Positions 17,771-25,829 of a stretch of DNA of 64,000 nt are shown here, piece by piece; the first letter of the stretch is position 1, and the number at the start of each line of letters is the position of its first letter. Origin of the DNA: Rhodococcus opacus (GTDB taxonomy: Bacteria > Actinomycetota > Actinomycetes > Mycobacteriales > Mycobacteriaceae); assembly GCF_012396235.1 (NCBI RefSeq), contig NZ_JAAXPA010000037.1:1-64000 (forward strand), read 5' to 3'. Under the pieces are notes generated by a model, which saw only the letters and a program-made list of their open reading frames with translations, was not told the origin of the DNA and searched no databases. A program made the translations under genes and the position numbers.

Positions 17771-18526
17771 TCACAGGGCGAGGCCGGCACGCTCACGCGC
17801 GGTCGCGGTCGCGGCCGCTTCGGCGACGGAGCCGCGATGGATCGGACCGTGGCCGGGCAGAAGGATGTCGGCGTCGAGCTCTCCGATGATGTCCAGTGAC
17901 TCGGCGGCCGTGCCGTAGTAGTGGTTGAGCCACTGCGGCAGCAGCTGGGGACCGGAGATGGGTGAGGTCGGGTGCCCGGTGATCAGGGCGTCCCCGGAGA
18001 TCACCACACCGTGATCGGGAAGGTGATAAACGGTGTGTCCGGAGGTATGACCGGGCACGAGAACAGGAACGGGGGCACCCGGGCAGGGCAGGGCACCGTT
18101 TACGGGCATCGGGGTTGGGGAGTCGATTCCGTACTTGGCGGTGCCACCCAGGCGCATCAGTGTGATCGCCCAGGTCAGGACTCCGGGGCGCCAGGTGTTG
18201 CTGAGCACGTCCCAGGGGGTCGCGACCTCGTGGCATTCACGCCGGGCGTGAGCTGCCTCGGCGGGGTGTACCAGTACCGGCGCCCCGTAGGTCTCGGCGA
18301 GATACTGTGCGCTTCCGATGTGGTCGACATGTGCGTGGGTGATGAGCACGGCCTCGATGCCGTGAGGGTCCCGTCCGATAGCCCGGATCGATTCCTCGAC
18401 GTCGCCACGCTGTCCCGGGTAGCCGGTGTCGATCACGGTCACTGCGTCGCCTTCGGTGAGCAGCACCCAGTTGACCATCTCGGAGTGCACGAAGAACACG
18501 CCGTCGGCGATTTCGGCGGGCTTCAT
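17771..18526 (-). CDS. Metallo-beta-lactamase-fold hydrolase
   Basis: A 251-residue MBL-fold protein. The first metal motif is THAHVDHIGSAQYL, followed by VPGHTSGHTVYH, SGDALITGHP and a C-terminal LLPGHGP, the layout of glyoxalase-II or lactonase-like enzymes. Start set at the ATG at 18526, whose ATGA overlaps the end of a short upstream coding remnant (18527 onward). A longer in-frame start at 18643 has a good GGAGGAG site, but the extra 39 residues look unlike the family. It converges on the LuxR regulator with 35 bp between them. Substrate unknown. Confidence 0.8.
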   Translation of the reverse strand: MKPAEIADGVFFVHSEMVNWVLLTEGDAVTVIDTGYPGQRGDVEESIRAIGRDPHGIEAVLITHAHVDHIGSAQYLAETYGAPVLVHPAEAAHARRECHEVATPWDVLSNTWRPGVLTWAITLMRLGGTAKYGIDSPTPMPVNGALPCPGAPVPVLVPGHTSGHTVYHLPDHGVVISGDALITGHPTSPISGPQLLPQWLNHYYGTAAESLDIIGELDADILLPGHGPIHRGSVAEAAATATARERAGLAL

Positions 18527-18749
18527 CGCGTGACCACTGTCGGGATGCCGAAGGCGTTTCGCGTGTTCGCTGTGACCTGCGGGCTCAACATCTCGCTGCA
18601 GCCCAGCGCGTTGTCGACGAGCGTCCTCTGATCCGATCCTCATGTATCTCCTCCGTTTGCGTTGTCCAGCGGGAAGTGTGCGTGCGTGGTTGACGTCGGC
18701 TTCGTCTTCGATCCGGTCGATGATCTGGTCAGTGGTGAGGCGTGTGGGT
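18527..18749 (-). pseudogene. Remnant of a gene truncated next to an IS end
   Basis: On the minus strand a frame ending LGCSEMLSPQVTANTR and then NAFGIPTVVTR stops in the ATGA that starts the hydrolase gene, and its codons have high third-position GC. Further upstream it is broken by a stop. Between it and the IS fragment are pieces reading DQIIDRIEDEADV and HAHFPLDNANGGDT in different frames. This looks like the tail of one or two genes cut by transposition or deletion. I do not recognise the family. Confidence 0.4.
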
Positions 18750-18847
18750 TGGCGATCTGCGCTGTTCTGCGTCGTACTTCTTCGGTGCAGGCATACCAGC
18801 ATTCGCCCTTTTGGGTCAGCAGCCTCCACCTCATCCAGGACGGTTCA
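18750..18847 (-). mobile_element. IS3-family end fragment
   Basis: On the minus strand the segment begins TGAACCGTCCTGGA at 18847 and continues to an ATG and MPAPKKYDAEQR, the start of an IS3 orfA, before homology ends at about 18750. It is clearly similar to the end of the element at 128-1137 and in the same orientation, but differs at many bases, so it comes from a related rather than the same insertion. Only the terminal 100 bp survive. Confidence 0.75.
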
Positions 18848-19372
18848 GGTTTCGTCCGCGGATTGTCGGCGCGTGTGGTCGATAGCTCGCGTGCGCACGC
18901 GTTCAGTGCCCGCAGAATCGTTCAAGCGGGCTTCGAGGAACCTGGCAACCACGCCGCACGAATGACTGCCAGGTGGCACCATCCGCAATCCGAGAAGGTC
19001 GGTGATCCGCACGGGGAGTGTGTCTGGCGTTCCCGCTGCCATCACAACGACATCGACTCGTTCGAAGCTTGTTTGGTGCCGCATCCCTGCCAGGACCGCG
19101 GCCGTAGTCCAGCTGGCAGGGTCCGCGCGAAGGAGAACCACGACCATTCCTGGCCCGCGATACAGTGAGAGGATTTCGTCGATGGATGCGATGATCGCGC
19201 GCCCCTCAGACGCGTCGACCAGGAAGACCTTGTTCTCCGGTGCGCAAGCGGAGAACGTATGTTTCATCGATTTGAGGTGATCCCGATCCTCGTCGATCAC
19301 GAGCGCCAAATGACTGCTGAAGTGGCGATGATCGGGCATCAGCACCTCACCTTGCACTAGAGAATTCGACAC
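18845..19372 (-). CDS. Receiver-like domain protein, C-terminus cut by an IS end
   Basis: A 175-residue protein with a response-regulator-like fold: an acidic patch in VIDEDRDH, VVVLLRADP where the phospho-Asp strand should be, VVVMAAGTPD, and LRMVPPGS where Lys-Pro is usual. The Asp and Lys needed for phosphorylation are absent, so it is a pseudo-receiver. GTG at 19372 was chosen because GGAGGG lies five bases upstream. The stop TGA (18847-18845) is the first three bases of the IS3 inverted repeat, so the insertion ended the gene early. How much is missing cannot be told. Confidence 0.55.
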   Translation of the reverse strand: MSNSLVQGEVLMPDHRHFSSHLALVIDEDRDHLKSMKHTFSACAPENKVFLVDASEGRAIIASIDEILSLYRGPGMVVVLLRADPASWTTAAVLAGMRHQTSFERVDVVVMAAGTPDTLPVRITDLLGLRMVPPGSHSCGVVARFLEARLNDSAGTERVRTRAIDHTRRQSADET

Positions 19373-19605
19373 TGCTTCCCTCCTATGTTGCTTCCACCAC
19401 GAGTCATTCGACTCGAGCAGGCTGTCCTCTTCGTCATGCTTGTGTGTGTCCGAAAGGAGCGAATGGCGGCATTCATCGCATGCGGTTTGCGGGAGTAAGT
19501 AGGTGTTCGAATGCCTTCTCGCGGTCGTACAGGGTGTCGGGTCTGCAGACAAGACAGTGCTCGATGCGTATGCCCGTGTCGTTCTCGCCCGCGACGGTCG
19601 GCCAG

Positions 19606-20769
19606 TCAGTATGCGCGGGGAAGCTTCAGCGCCTGCGCGGAGATGTAGTTGAGGACCATCTCCTGAGAGAACGGTGCGTTGCGGAGCAGGCGCGCCTCCC
19701 GCCACAGCCGCTCCACGTGGTATTCCTTCGCGTAGGCGTAGCCGCCGTGCGTGGACATGGCCCGGTCGCAGACGTCGAAGCCGGCCTCGGCGCCCAGATA
19801 CTTGGTCGCGGCGGCCTCCTTGCCGCAGTCCTGGTGGTTGTCGTAGAGCTCGGCGGCGTGCATCGCCATCAGCCGAGCCGATTCCAGCCGGATCCAGGAA
19901 TCCGCGAGCGGGTGGGCGACCGCCTGGTTCTGGCCGATGGGCCGGTCGAAGACCACACGCTCGTTGGCGTATTTCGTCGCCAGCTCCAGTGCTGCCTGCC
20001 CGATACCGACCCCTTCCAGTCCCACCACGATGCGCTCGGAGTTCAGCCCGTCGATCAGGTAGCTGAAGCCCCTACCTGCCTCACCGACGACTTCGTCGTC
20101 GCGGACCTCGAGGTTCTCGATGAAGAGTTCGTTGGAGTCGATCGCCGACCGGCCCAGCTTCTCGATCTCGCGGACCGTGATCCGGTTCCGGTCGAGGTCG
20201 GTGAAGAAGAGCGTCATCCCGTCCAGCGGTCTTTCCTCGTTGCGGGCAGACGTGCGCGCCAGCAGCAGGATCTTGTGGGCGTTCTGTGCGTTGGTGATCC
20301 AGACCTTCTGGCCGTTGACCACCCAGCCGCCGGCGACCTTCTCGGCCTTGGTTGTGATGCGCGAGGTGTCCACGCCGGCGGTGGGCTCGGTGACGCCGAA
20401 CGCCATGAGAATCTCGCCCCGGGCGAGCTTGGGCAGGAACTCCTGCTTCATCTCCTCCGAGCCGTGGCGGATGATCGGTGCGGGTGGGAACAGGTAGAAG
20501 TGGACCGCCGAGGCGCCACTCGCGCCGGCACCCGATGCGGCGATCTCCTGCATCATCACGCCGCACTCGGCGAGGCCCAACCCGAGGCCGCCGTACTCCT
20601 CGGGGATGAGCGCGCCGAGCCATCCGCCCTCGGCAAACGCTGTGAGGAACTCCCACGGGTACTGGGCCAGTTTGTCTTTCGCTCGCCAGTAGTCGTAGCC
20701 GAACTTGTGAGCCAGCTCTCGGGTTGCCTTGCGGACGACGTCGACGTTGCTCTCGTCAGGATCGCTCAC
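19606..20769 (-). CDS. Acyl-CoA dehydrogenase
   Basis: A 387-residue FAD-dependent acyl-CoA dehydrogenase. N-terminal helical part; middle strand domain with AFGVTEPTAGVDTS and WVVNGQKVWITNAQNA; C-terminal helices with NERVVFDRPIGQNQAVAHPL and STHGGYAYAKEYHVERLWRE. After ARLLR the usual IYEGTSEIQ with the catalytic Glu is replaced by NAPFSQEMV. A Glu in LNSERIVVG is at about the place of the base in isovaleryl-CoA-type dehydrogenases, so a branched substrate is plausible. The GTG start overlaps the stop of the AtuA-like gene (GTGA) and has AGGAG upstream. Last gene of a five-gene operon. Confidence 0.9.
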   Translation of the reverse strand: MSDPDESNVDVVRKATRELAHKFGYDYWRAKDKLAQYPWEFLTAFAEGGWLGALIPEEYGGLGLGLAECGVMMQEIAASGAGASGASAVHFYLFPPAPIIRHGSEEMKQEFLPKLARGEILMAFGVTEPTAGVDTSRITTKAEKVAGGWVVNGQKVWITNAQNAHKILLLARTSARNEERPLDGMTLFFTDLDRNRITVREIEKLGRSAIDSNELFIENLEVRDDEVVGEAGRGFSYLIDGLNSERIVVGLEGVGIGQAALELATKYANERVVFDRPIGQNQAVAHPLADSWIRLESARLMAMHAAELYDNHQDCGKEAAATKYLGAEAGFDVCDRAMSTHGGYAYAKEYHVERLWREARLLRNAPFSQEMVLNYISAQALKLPRAY

Positions 20770-22574
20770 CAGTGCGCTCCTGACGTGTTGAACAGAGATC
20801 GCGGCACCTTGGTGTTGCGGGCGCGCAGCCACTCGCCGAGTGCCTTTGCTTGGGAGTCGAGCCGCAGTGTCGAGGTGGCACCGCTCCCGAGCATCCCCCG
20901 GACGAGGAAGTTGACCGCACCGAGCTTGGGCAGTTCATAACGCGAGATGGCCAATTCGCGTGTTTCGGGGAGAAGGCGTCGGAGTTCGTCCACGGTGAGG
21001 GTCGACTCGAGCCACTCCCATGCGTCCCGGTCGCGTACCCAGACGCCGAGATTCGCGTCGCCGCCCTTGTCGCCGGAGCGGGCGTGCACGATGTCACCGA
21101 GTGAGGCGATGACGAGTGGTTCGTCGGTCGAGGGCGTTCGCACCGACGGCGCAGGGGTGAGCTCGACCGGCGGGTTCACCTCGACGCCCACCTCGTGTGG
21201 AGTGCCGGGTGCGATGATCTCGGTGGTGCCGTCATGGTGGTGGACCATATGGTCGAGCATTCGCTGGTCGAGCAGTGCGGGCCAGTAGACACCGAACGCG
21301 GACCCCGGTTGGGGAGGGCCGAGGGTGTACAACCCTGGGTAGCTGGACAGGGCCAGCTCCACCATCCGCGACGAAAAGGTGCGCCCGGCGGCCTCCTTGG
21401 TCCCCTGCACTGCGATCCGGAGCAGCGCGGTGCCCGCATTCTGACTGTCGGGATCGTGCCGAGCCTGACCGATCCGGGTGATCGCGACCGCGTCGAGCCC
21501 GTCCGTGGCCTCGATCTCGCGGTGAACGAATCGCTCGACGAGGGCCGCCTTCGCGTCGAGGTCGGTGCCGGTGAGCGCGAGGATCATGCTGTTCTCCCAG
21601 CCCCCCACCCCGGTGATCGCGACCTTGGTCGTCGCCGGTGGCGCCGAGCCCCGCACGCCGCGGATCCGGACGCGGTCGTCGCCGAGGCCGGTGAGATCGG
21701 CGGTGTCCAACTGGGCGATCACGTCGGGGTTGAGGTAGGCGGGTTCGCCGATCTCGTAAAGCAGTTGGGCTGTGACGGTGTCACGGGTGACGGCGCCGCC
21801 GGTGCCCGGGTTCTTGGTGATCACCGAGGAGCCGTCGGCGTCGATTTCGGCGATCGGGAATCCCGGTTGCACGAGGTCGGCGATGGTGCGAAATCCGGAG
21901 AAGTTGCCGCCGGTCGCCTGGGGCCCGCATTCGATGACGTGTCCGGCCGCGACGGCGCCGGCGAGCGCGTCGTAGTCGTCGGGGGCCCAATTCCACCACC
22001 AGGCGGCGGGACCGACGACCAACGCGGCGTCGGCGACGCGGCCGGTGATGACGATGTCGGCGCCGCGGGCCAGGGCGCGGGCAATGCCGAATCCGCCGAG
22101 ATACGCGTTCGCCGTCAGTGGGCGGTGCGGCCAGGACGACAGCGGCTCGCCGGTGGTCAGGTGTGGCAGCGAATGGCCGGCCTGCTGCAGCTCGCCGACG
22201 CTGCCGAAGATGTCGTCGCCTGCGATGTGAGAGACCTGCAGGTCGTAACCGCGGCCGGCGATCAGGGCTCGGGTTGCGTCGGCCAGCCCGGCGGGGTTGA
22301 GGCCACCGGCGTTCACGACGAGCCGGATCCCGTTCGCGACGAGGTGATCCAGTGCTGCGTCCAAGTGTTGCAGGAAGGTGGTCGCATAGCCCTTGGTGCT
22401 GTCCTTGGCGCGCGCCTTGCCGAGGATCAGCATCGTGACCTCCGCGAGGTAGTCACCGGTGAGGACGTCGATGCCGCCGGCTCGGGCCATGTCGGCCATC
22501 GCCGACGCGCGGTCACCGTAGAAGCCGGAGCAATTCCCGACGTGGATCGGACGTTGTCCCGCTGCTGATGTCAT
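20766..22574 (-). CDS. AtuA-family protein (DUF1446 plus AtuA C-terminal domain)
   Basis: A 602-residue protein with the DUF1446 core (GNCSGFYGDRASAM at the start, GRVADAALVVGPAAWWW in the middle) and a C-terminal AtuA-like ferredoxin-fold domain beginning near GDIVHARSGDKGGDANLGVW. AtuA was named in the citronellol/geraniol pathway of Pseudomonas, but its reaction is not established. Start at 22574 chosen because ATGA overlaps the stop of the preceding hydratase gene. No geranyl-CoA carboxylase or terpene lyase genes are in this operon, so the substrate may be another branched or acyclic acyl-CoA. Confidence 0.85.
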   Translation of the reverse strand: MTSAAGQRPIHVGNCSGFYGDRASAMADMARAGGIDVLTGDYLAEVTMLILGKARAKDSTKGYATTFLQHLDAALDHLVANGIRLVVNAGGLNPAGLADATRALIAGRGYDLQVSHIAGDDIFGSVGELQQAGHSLPHLTTGEPLSSWPHRPLTANAYLGGFGIARALARGADIVITGRVADAALVVGPAAWWWNWAPDDYDALAGAVAAGHVIECGPQATGGNFSGFRTIADLVQPGFPIAEIDADGSSVITKNPGTGGAVTRDTVTAQLLYEIGEPAYLNPDVIAQLDTADLTGLGDDRVRIRGVRGSAPPATTKVAITGVGGWENSMILALTGTDLDAKAALVERFVHREIEATDGLDAVAITRIGQARHDPDSQNAGTALLRIAVQGTKEAAGRTFSSRMVELALSSYPGLYTLGPPQPGSAFGVYWPALLDQRMLDHMVHHHDGTTEIIAPGTPHEVGVEVNPPVELTPAPSVRTPSTDEPLVIASLGDIVHARSGDKGGDANLGVWVRDRDAWEWLESTLTVDELRRLLPETRELAISRYELPKLGAVNFLVRGMLGSGATSTLRLDSQAKALGEWLRARNTKVPRSLFNTSGAHW

Positions 22575-22981
22575 GTTGTTGCTCCTGTTGTCTTGTTGAC
22601 CCACGCCGTCCCCTCGAAGCCCACCTCACCGGAGGGGTGCTGCTCGATGAGCTCGAGGGTCAAGTTGTCGTTTTCGGCCGCCGTCACCCGGGCGGTGTAG
22701 GTCAGGTCCGCCGGTGCGTAGACGGGCCTGCGCAGGCGGTAGGCGACCTTCGCGACGTGCCACCCGTGGCCGAGGCCCTCGGTGACGCAACGCAGGGCGA
22801 GCGCCGCCCGGAGGTGGGAGTGCAGCACGACACCGTCATGGCCCTCCGCGCGTGCATAGGACTCGTCGAAGTGGATGCGGTGCGGGTTCCAGGTGACCGC
22901 GCTGTAGCGGAACAACTGAAAGGGCGTACCCGTGTGCTCGAGCGGGGGCAGCCTGTCTCCGGTCTGGAAGCTGATGGACAT
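22571..22981 (-). CDS. MaoC-like hydratase, C-terminal-half type
   Basis: A 136-residue hot-dog protein. The hydratase-2 region reads YSAVTWNPHRIHFDESYA, with the Asn-x-x-x-Ile-His arrangement and acidic residue expected of active MaoC enzymes, followed by VLHSHLRAALALR. Together with the larger hot-dog protein encoded immediately upstream it probably forms a two-subunit enoyl-CoA hydratase. Its ATG follows the upstream stop with no gap, and its stop overlaps the AtuA-like start. Confidence 0.85.
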   Translation of the reverse strand: MSISFQTGDRLPPLEHTGTPFQLFRYSAVTWNPHRIHFDESYARAEGHDGVVLHSHLRAALALRCVTEGLGHGWHVAKVAYRLRRPVYAPADLTYTARVTAAENDNLTLELIEQHPSGEVGFEGTAWVNKTTGATT

Positions 22982-23530
22982 TCAGGACTCCTGCAGGGGG
23001 TTGCGCAGTACCACGGTGCGCCGGTTCCGGTTGAGGACGGCACCCTCGGCGGACATGAAGGTGTTGATGGTGGTGACGAACACGCAGCTGCCGGCCCGGG
23101 TCTGTTTGGGGGTGACCGCCTCGAGGGTGGTCTCGAGCACCAGCTCCGTGCCCGCGATCACGGGGTTGACCAACTCCATTTCTTCACCGGCGCCCATCAC
23201 ACGCAGCCCGAGGTCGCCGTCACCGAGGGGCATGTCCCCGTCGTGCGGGGTTCCGTCGGGCTGGAGCCGGGCCTCGGGGGTGCCGAGACCCCACTCCACG
23301 ATCGCGGCGAGCATGTTCGGTGGGGCCACGACATCGGCGTACCCGGCCGCGCGTGCGTGCGCCGGGTCGTAGTGTTTCGGATCGGTTGCGCCGATGGTCA
23401 TCGCGTACCGGCCGATGGTCACCGCGTCGAGCGTGCCGAGGCTTCGTCGCGCGAGAACTTCTCCTGTCCGCGACCGCGTCTGGGCGTAGTACGCCGCCAG
23501 AGGAGTGCCGGATTCAAGCAGTGGGGACAT
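22982..23530 (-). CDS. FAS1-type/MaoC N-terminal-half hydratase subunit
   Basis: A 182-residue hot-dog protein with the FAS1-type dehydratase pattern: IGRYAMTIGATDPKHYDPAH, VVAPPNMLAAIVEWG and a C-terminal FVTTINTFMSAEGAVLNRNR. Such subunits pair with a smaller MaoC partner, here the next gene. The start at 23530 has GAGGAG about eight bases upstream and overlaps the CoA-transferase gene by 17 bp; an ATG at 23545 would add five residues. Confidence 0.8.
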   Translation of the reverse strand: MSPLLESGTPLAAYYAQTRSRTGEVLARRSLGTLDAVTIGRYAMTIGATDPKHYDPAHARAAGYADVVAPPNMLAAIVEWGLGTPEARLQPDGTPHDGDMPLGDGDLGLRVMGAGEEMELVNPVIAGTELVLETTLEAVTPKQTRAGSCVFVTTINTFMSAEGAVLNRNRRTVVLRNPLQES

Positions 23531-24686
23531 GTTGGGGCTCCTCACCGGACAGTTCCGCCAAGATCTCCTCTGTCGACTGCCCCAGCAGCGGGGCGGCGCG
23601 CAGTGGTCCTACCGGCGAGTCACTGAGCCTGAGTGGACATCCCGGTACCGGCACCCGACCCCTCGCCGGGTGCTCGACGTACCGGATCATGCCGCGCTCG
23701 ATCAGGTGCTCGTCCGTGTCGATCTCCCGGATCGACTTGACCGGCGCGCACGGCACACCGGCGGCCTGCAGGTCCCGCACCAGTTCGGCGCGTGTGCGGG
23801 TCTTGGTGCACGACGACACCTCGTCGTCGACCGCCTCGATGTTCGCGGCCCTGTCGCTCTCCGCGGCGAACCGGGGGTCGTCGACCAGTTCGGGCCGGCC
23901 CAGTGCGGTGGCGACGCCGCGCCAGTGCCGTTCGGAGATGCAGATGATCGCCAGCCATCCGTCGCTCGTCTCGTAGATGTTGTACGGCGCGAGCGCCATG
24001 CCCGAGTGCCGATTCCCGTTGCGCTCGGGCAGCTTTCGGTCGGGATTGTTGTGCAGGCCACCGAGGCTGGACGCCAGCATGGGGTAGATGGTGTCGTGCA
24101 TCGACACCTCGACGAGCTGCCCCCGCCCCGTGCGCTCGCGCTGGAACAGGGCCGCGCTGATCGCCCCGAACAGGTGGATGCCGCCGGAGAAGTCCACGAA
24201 TGCGGCGCCCGCCTTGGTCGGTGGGCCGTCGGGCATTCCGGTGGCCGCGGCACTGCCGGACATCGCCTGCACGGTGATGTCCATGGCCGACATGTGTGCG
24301 TACGGGCCCGTGGACCCGTAGCCTTTGCCGCGGGCCACGATCAGACGCGGATTGTGCTCGAGGAGTTGTTCCGGGCCGAGCTGGAGCCGCTCGATGGTGC
24401 CCGGCGCGAAGTTCTCGATGAGCACGTCGGCGGTCTCGACCAGGTCGAGCAGCGCGCGGCGACCCGTGTCGGTCTTCAGGTCGAGCACCACACTGACCTT
24501 GTTGGAGTTGAGCATCACGAACTCGTGGGACTCGACCGGCTGGTGTGAGCGGAAGCGCAATTGCTCGCCGCCGGGTGGCTCGATCTTGATGACCTCGGCG
24601 CCCAGCTGTGCGAGCAGAAGTCCGCAGTACGGACCGTTGTAGATTTGGCCCAATTCGAGGACCCGGATGCCGTCAAACGCGGACAT
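23514..24686 (-). CDS. CaiB/BaiF family III CoA-transferase
   Basis: A 390-residue class III CoA-transferase. N-terminal signature RVLELGQIYNGPYCGLLLAQ and LGAEVIKIEPPGG, then LIENFAPGTIERLGL-like sequence (LIENFAPGTIERLQLG). The probable catalytic Asp is in SMHDTIYPML. It would move CoA from a donor thioester to an acid and so start the pathway carried by this operon. First gene of the leftward unit 24686-19606; the next gene overlaps its 3' end. AGAGG lies upstream of its ATG. Confidence 0.9.
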   Translation of the reverse strand: MSAFDGIRVLELGQIYNGPYCGLLLAQLGAEVIKIEPPGGEQLRFRSHQPVESHEFVMLNSNKVSVVLDLKTDTGRRALLDLVETADVLIENFAPGTIERLQLGPEQLLEHNPRLIVARGKGYGSTGPYAHMSAMDITVQAMSGSAAATGMPDGPPTKAGAAFVDFSGGIHLFGAISAALFQRERTGRGQLVEVSMHDTIYPMLASSLGGLHNNPDRKLPERNGNRHSGMALAPYNIYETSDGWLAIICISERHWRGVATALGRPELVDDPRFAAESDRAANIEAVDDEVSSCTKTRTRAELVRDLQAAGVPCAPVKSIREIDTDEHLIERGMIRYVEHPARGRVPVPGCPLRLSDSPVGPLRAAPLLGQSTEEILAELSGEEPQHVPTA

Positions 24687-25138
24687 GATTGTTTGCCTCT
24701 CCGATCAGGAGTTGTTGACCGCGGCATCGCCGCAGTGGTGGTCTCGTCGCTGCGCGCGTCGTCACCAGAGCAGCACCTCCCTGTTTCCCTGTGGCGCCCA
24801 ATAACTCTGGTGCGCAGAAGTTTCCGTGATTTCTGACGATGAAATGCGCTGTTGCGGTCCTACTCGGCACTGCACACAGGCCAGACATCTGGCGGCGAGC
24901 AGCACCCGCACGGCCATGTCCGAGGCCGCTGATCCCCCGGGCGCCGGCGGCAGCCAAGGTGAGCGCGGCCGGTGTCGCGACGTGTCGCCCGACAAGATCG
25001 TGGAGCTGCTCACCTGCACGACACCGTCTTTCGGCCTTCTCGAACTGCCGTGGGGGATGGCCCGGGTGGCCCGGGTGGCTCCGCCCTGCGCGGGGTGTGA
25101 TGCCGCGCGCGGGCGGCAACCGTGGAGGTAGGGAGATG
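24687..25138. other. 452 bp promoter region, no gene recognised
   Basis: Lies between the acyl-CoA operon and the end of the cupin gene. Open frames on both strands have no recognisable domain. It must contain the promoter of the CoA-transferase operon; CAGAA...TTCTG arms near 24816-24830 are a weak candidate operator. Confidence 0.4.
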
Positions 25139-25693
25139 TCAGGATTTGATGACGCCGGCGGAGCCGCCGTGGATGTAGCCGACCGGTCCGGTGCCCTGAG
25201 CCACCGCGACCGTCTCGGTCACGTGCTGAATGGAGGTCGCGTCATTGATCGAATGCAACGTGCCGTCCTGGTTGAATCCGATTTGCGCGCCTTCCATCCA
25301 CAGCAGCACGACGGTGTCCTCGGTGTTGTCCTCGGGGCAGTAGAACGTGTGGACCGAGCCGCCGGGCTCGTAGAGGTAGGAGCCGGCGACCTGCGGCTGA
25401 TCCGGGTACTCGGCGTACTTCCAGCAGCCCGAGAACGTCCACACCTCGGCGGTACCGGTGTGGTAGTGGACGGGCAGGAGGCAACCGGGCGCCATGGTGG
25501 CCATCAGCACCACCTGCCCCTTCTCGGGGTCCAGGCGCAGTGGCTGAATATGGATCCCCGGGCCCATCGCGTCCTCGAGCAGCGGGATCTCATCGATGTT
25601 GACGGTCAGGAGGTCATCCTGCGGCTGAGCGACCAACGGCAGCGGGACGCCGGTCTTGGTGCGGATCATCCCGGGCGAGACTGGTGCGGTCAT
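25139..25693 (-). CDS. Cupin dioxygenase, 2,4'-dihydroxyacetophenone dioxygenase family
   Basis: A 184-residue cupin. The metal region reads PGCLLPVHYHTGTAEVWTF (two His plus Glu) and the second motif is GGSVHTFYCPED (third His). This is the pattern of the ChrR-like cupins that include 2,4'-dihydroxyacetophenone dioxygenase, which cleaves a carbon-carbon bond next to a ketone using O2 and one metal ion. GAAGGAG lies seven bases before the ATG. It is divergent from the IclR regulator with 136 bp between starts. Substrate not shown by sequence. Confidence 0.75.
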   Translation of the reverse strand: MTAPVSPGMIRTKTGVPLPLVAQPQDDLLTVNIDEIPLLEDAMGPGIHIQPLRLDPEKGQVVLMATMAPGCLLPVHYHTGTAEVWTFSGCWKYAEYPDQPQVAGSYLYEPGGSVHTFYCPEDNTEDTVVLLWMEGAQIGFNQDGTLHSINDATSIQHVTETVAVAQGTGPVGYIHGGSAGVIKS

Positions 25694-25829
25694 GGTTCGA
25701 CTCCTTCATGCGTACGGATTTACGGATGTAGAACCGGGTTTCCGGATCGTGTGTGAAGACTACTGTGACGTACGCCTCGTCGCAAGAGGTGGAGCCCGAC
25801 TGTGTGAGGTGTTTGCTAGGGTCACCCGC
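25694..25829. promoter_or_regulatory. Divergent promoter region, cupin/IclR
   Basis: Contains direct repeats CGGATTTACGGAT and a further CCGGGTTTCCGGAT near 25715-25750, candidate IclR sites. On the plus strand TAGGGT about ten bases before the IclR ATG could be a -10 element for a leaderless transcript. Confidence 0.45.

Noticed and set aside
1-18847. Composite transposon bounded by the two IS3 ends
   Set aside because: The two IS3 pieces are related but not identical, one is only 100 bp long and neither encodes a complete transposase, so movement as one unit is not supported.
24673-25756. Open frames on both strands in the gap before the CoA-transferase operon
   Set aside because: No conserved motif, poor start sites and overlap with the cupin gene for the long plus-strand frame.
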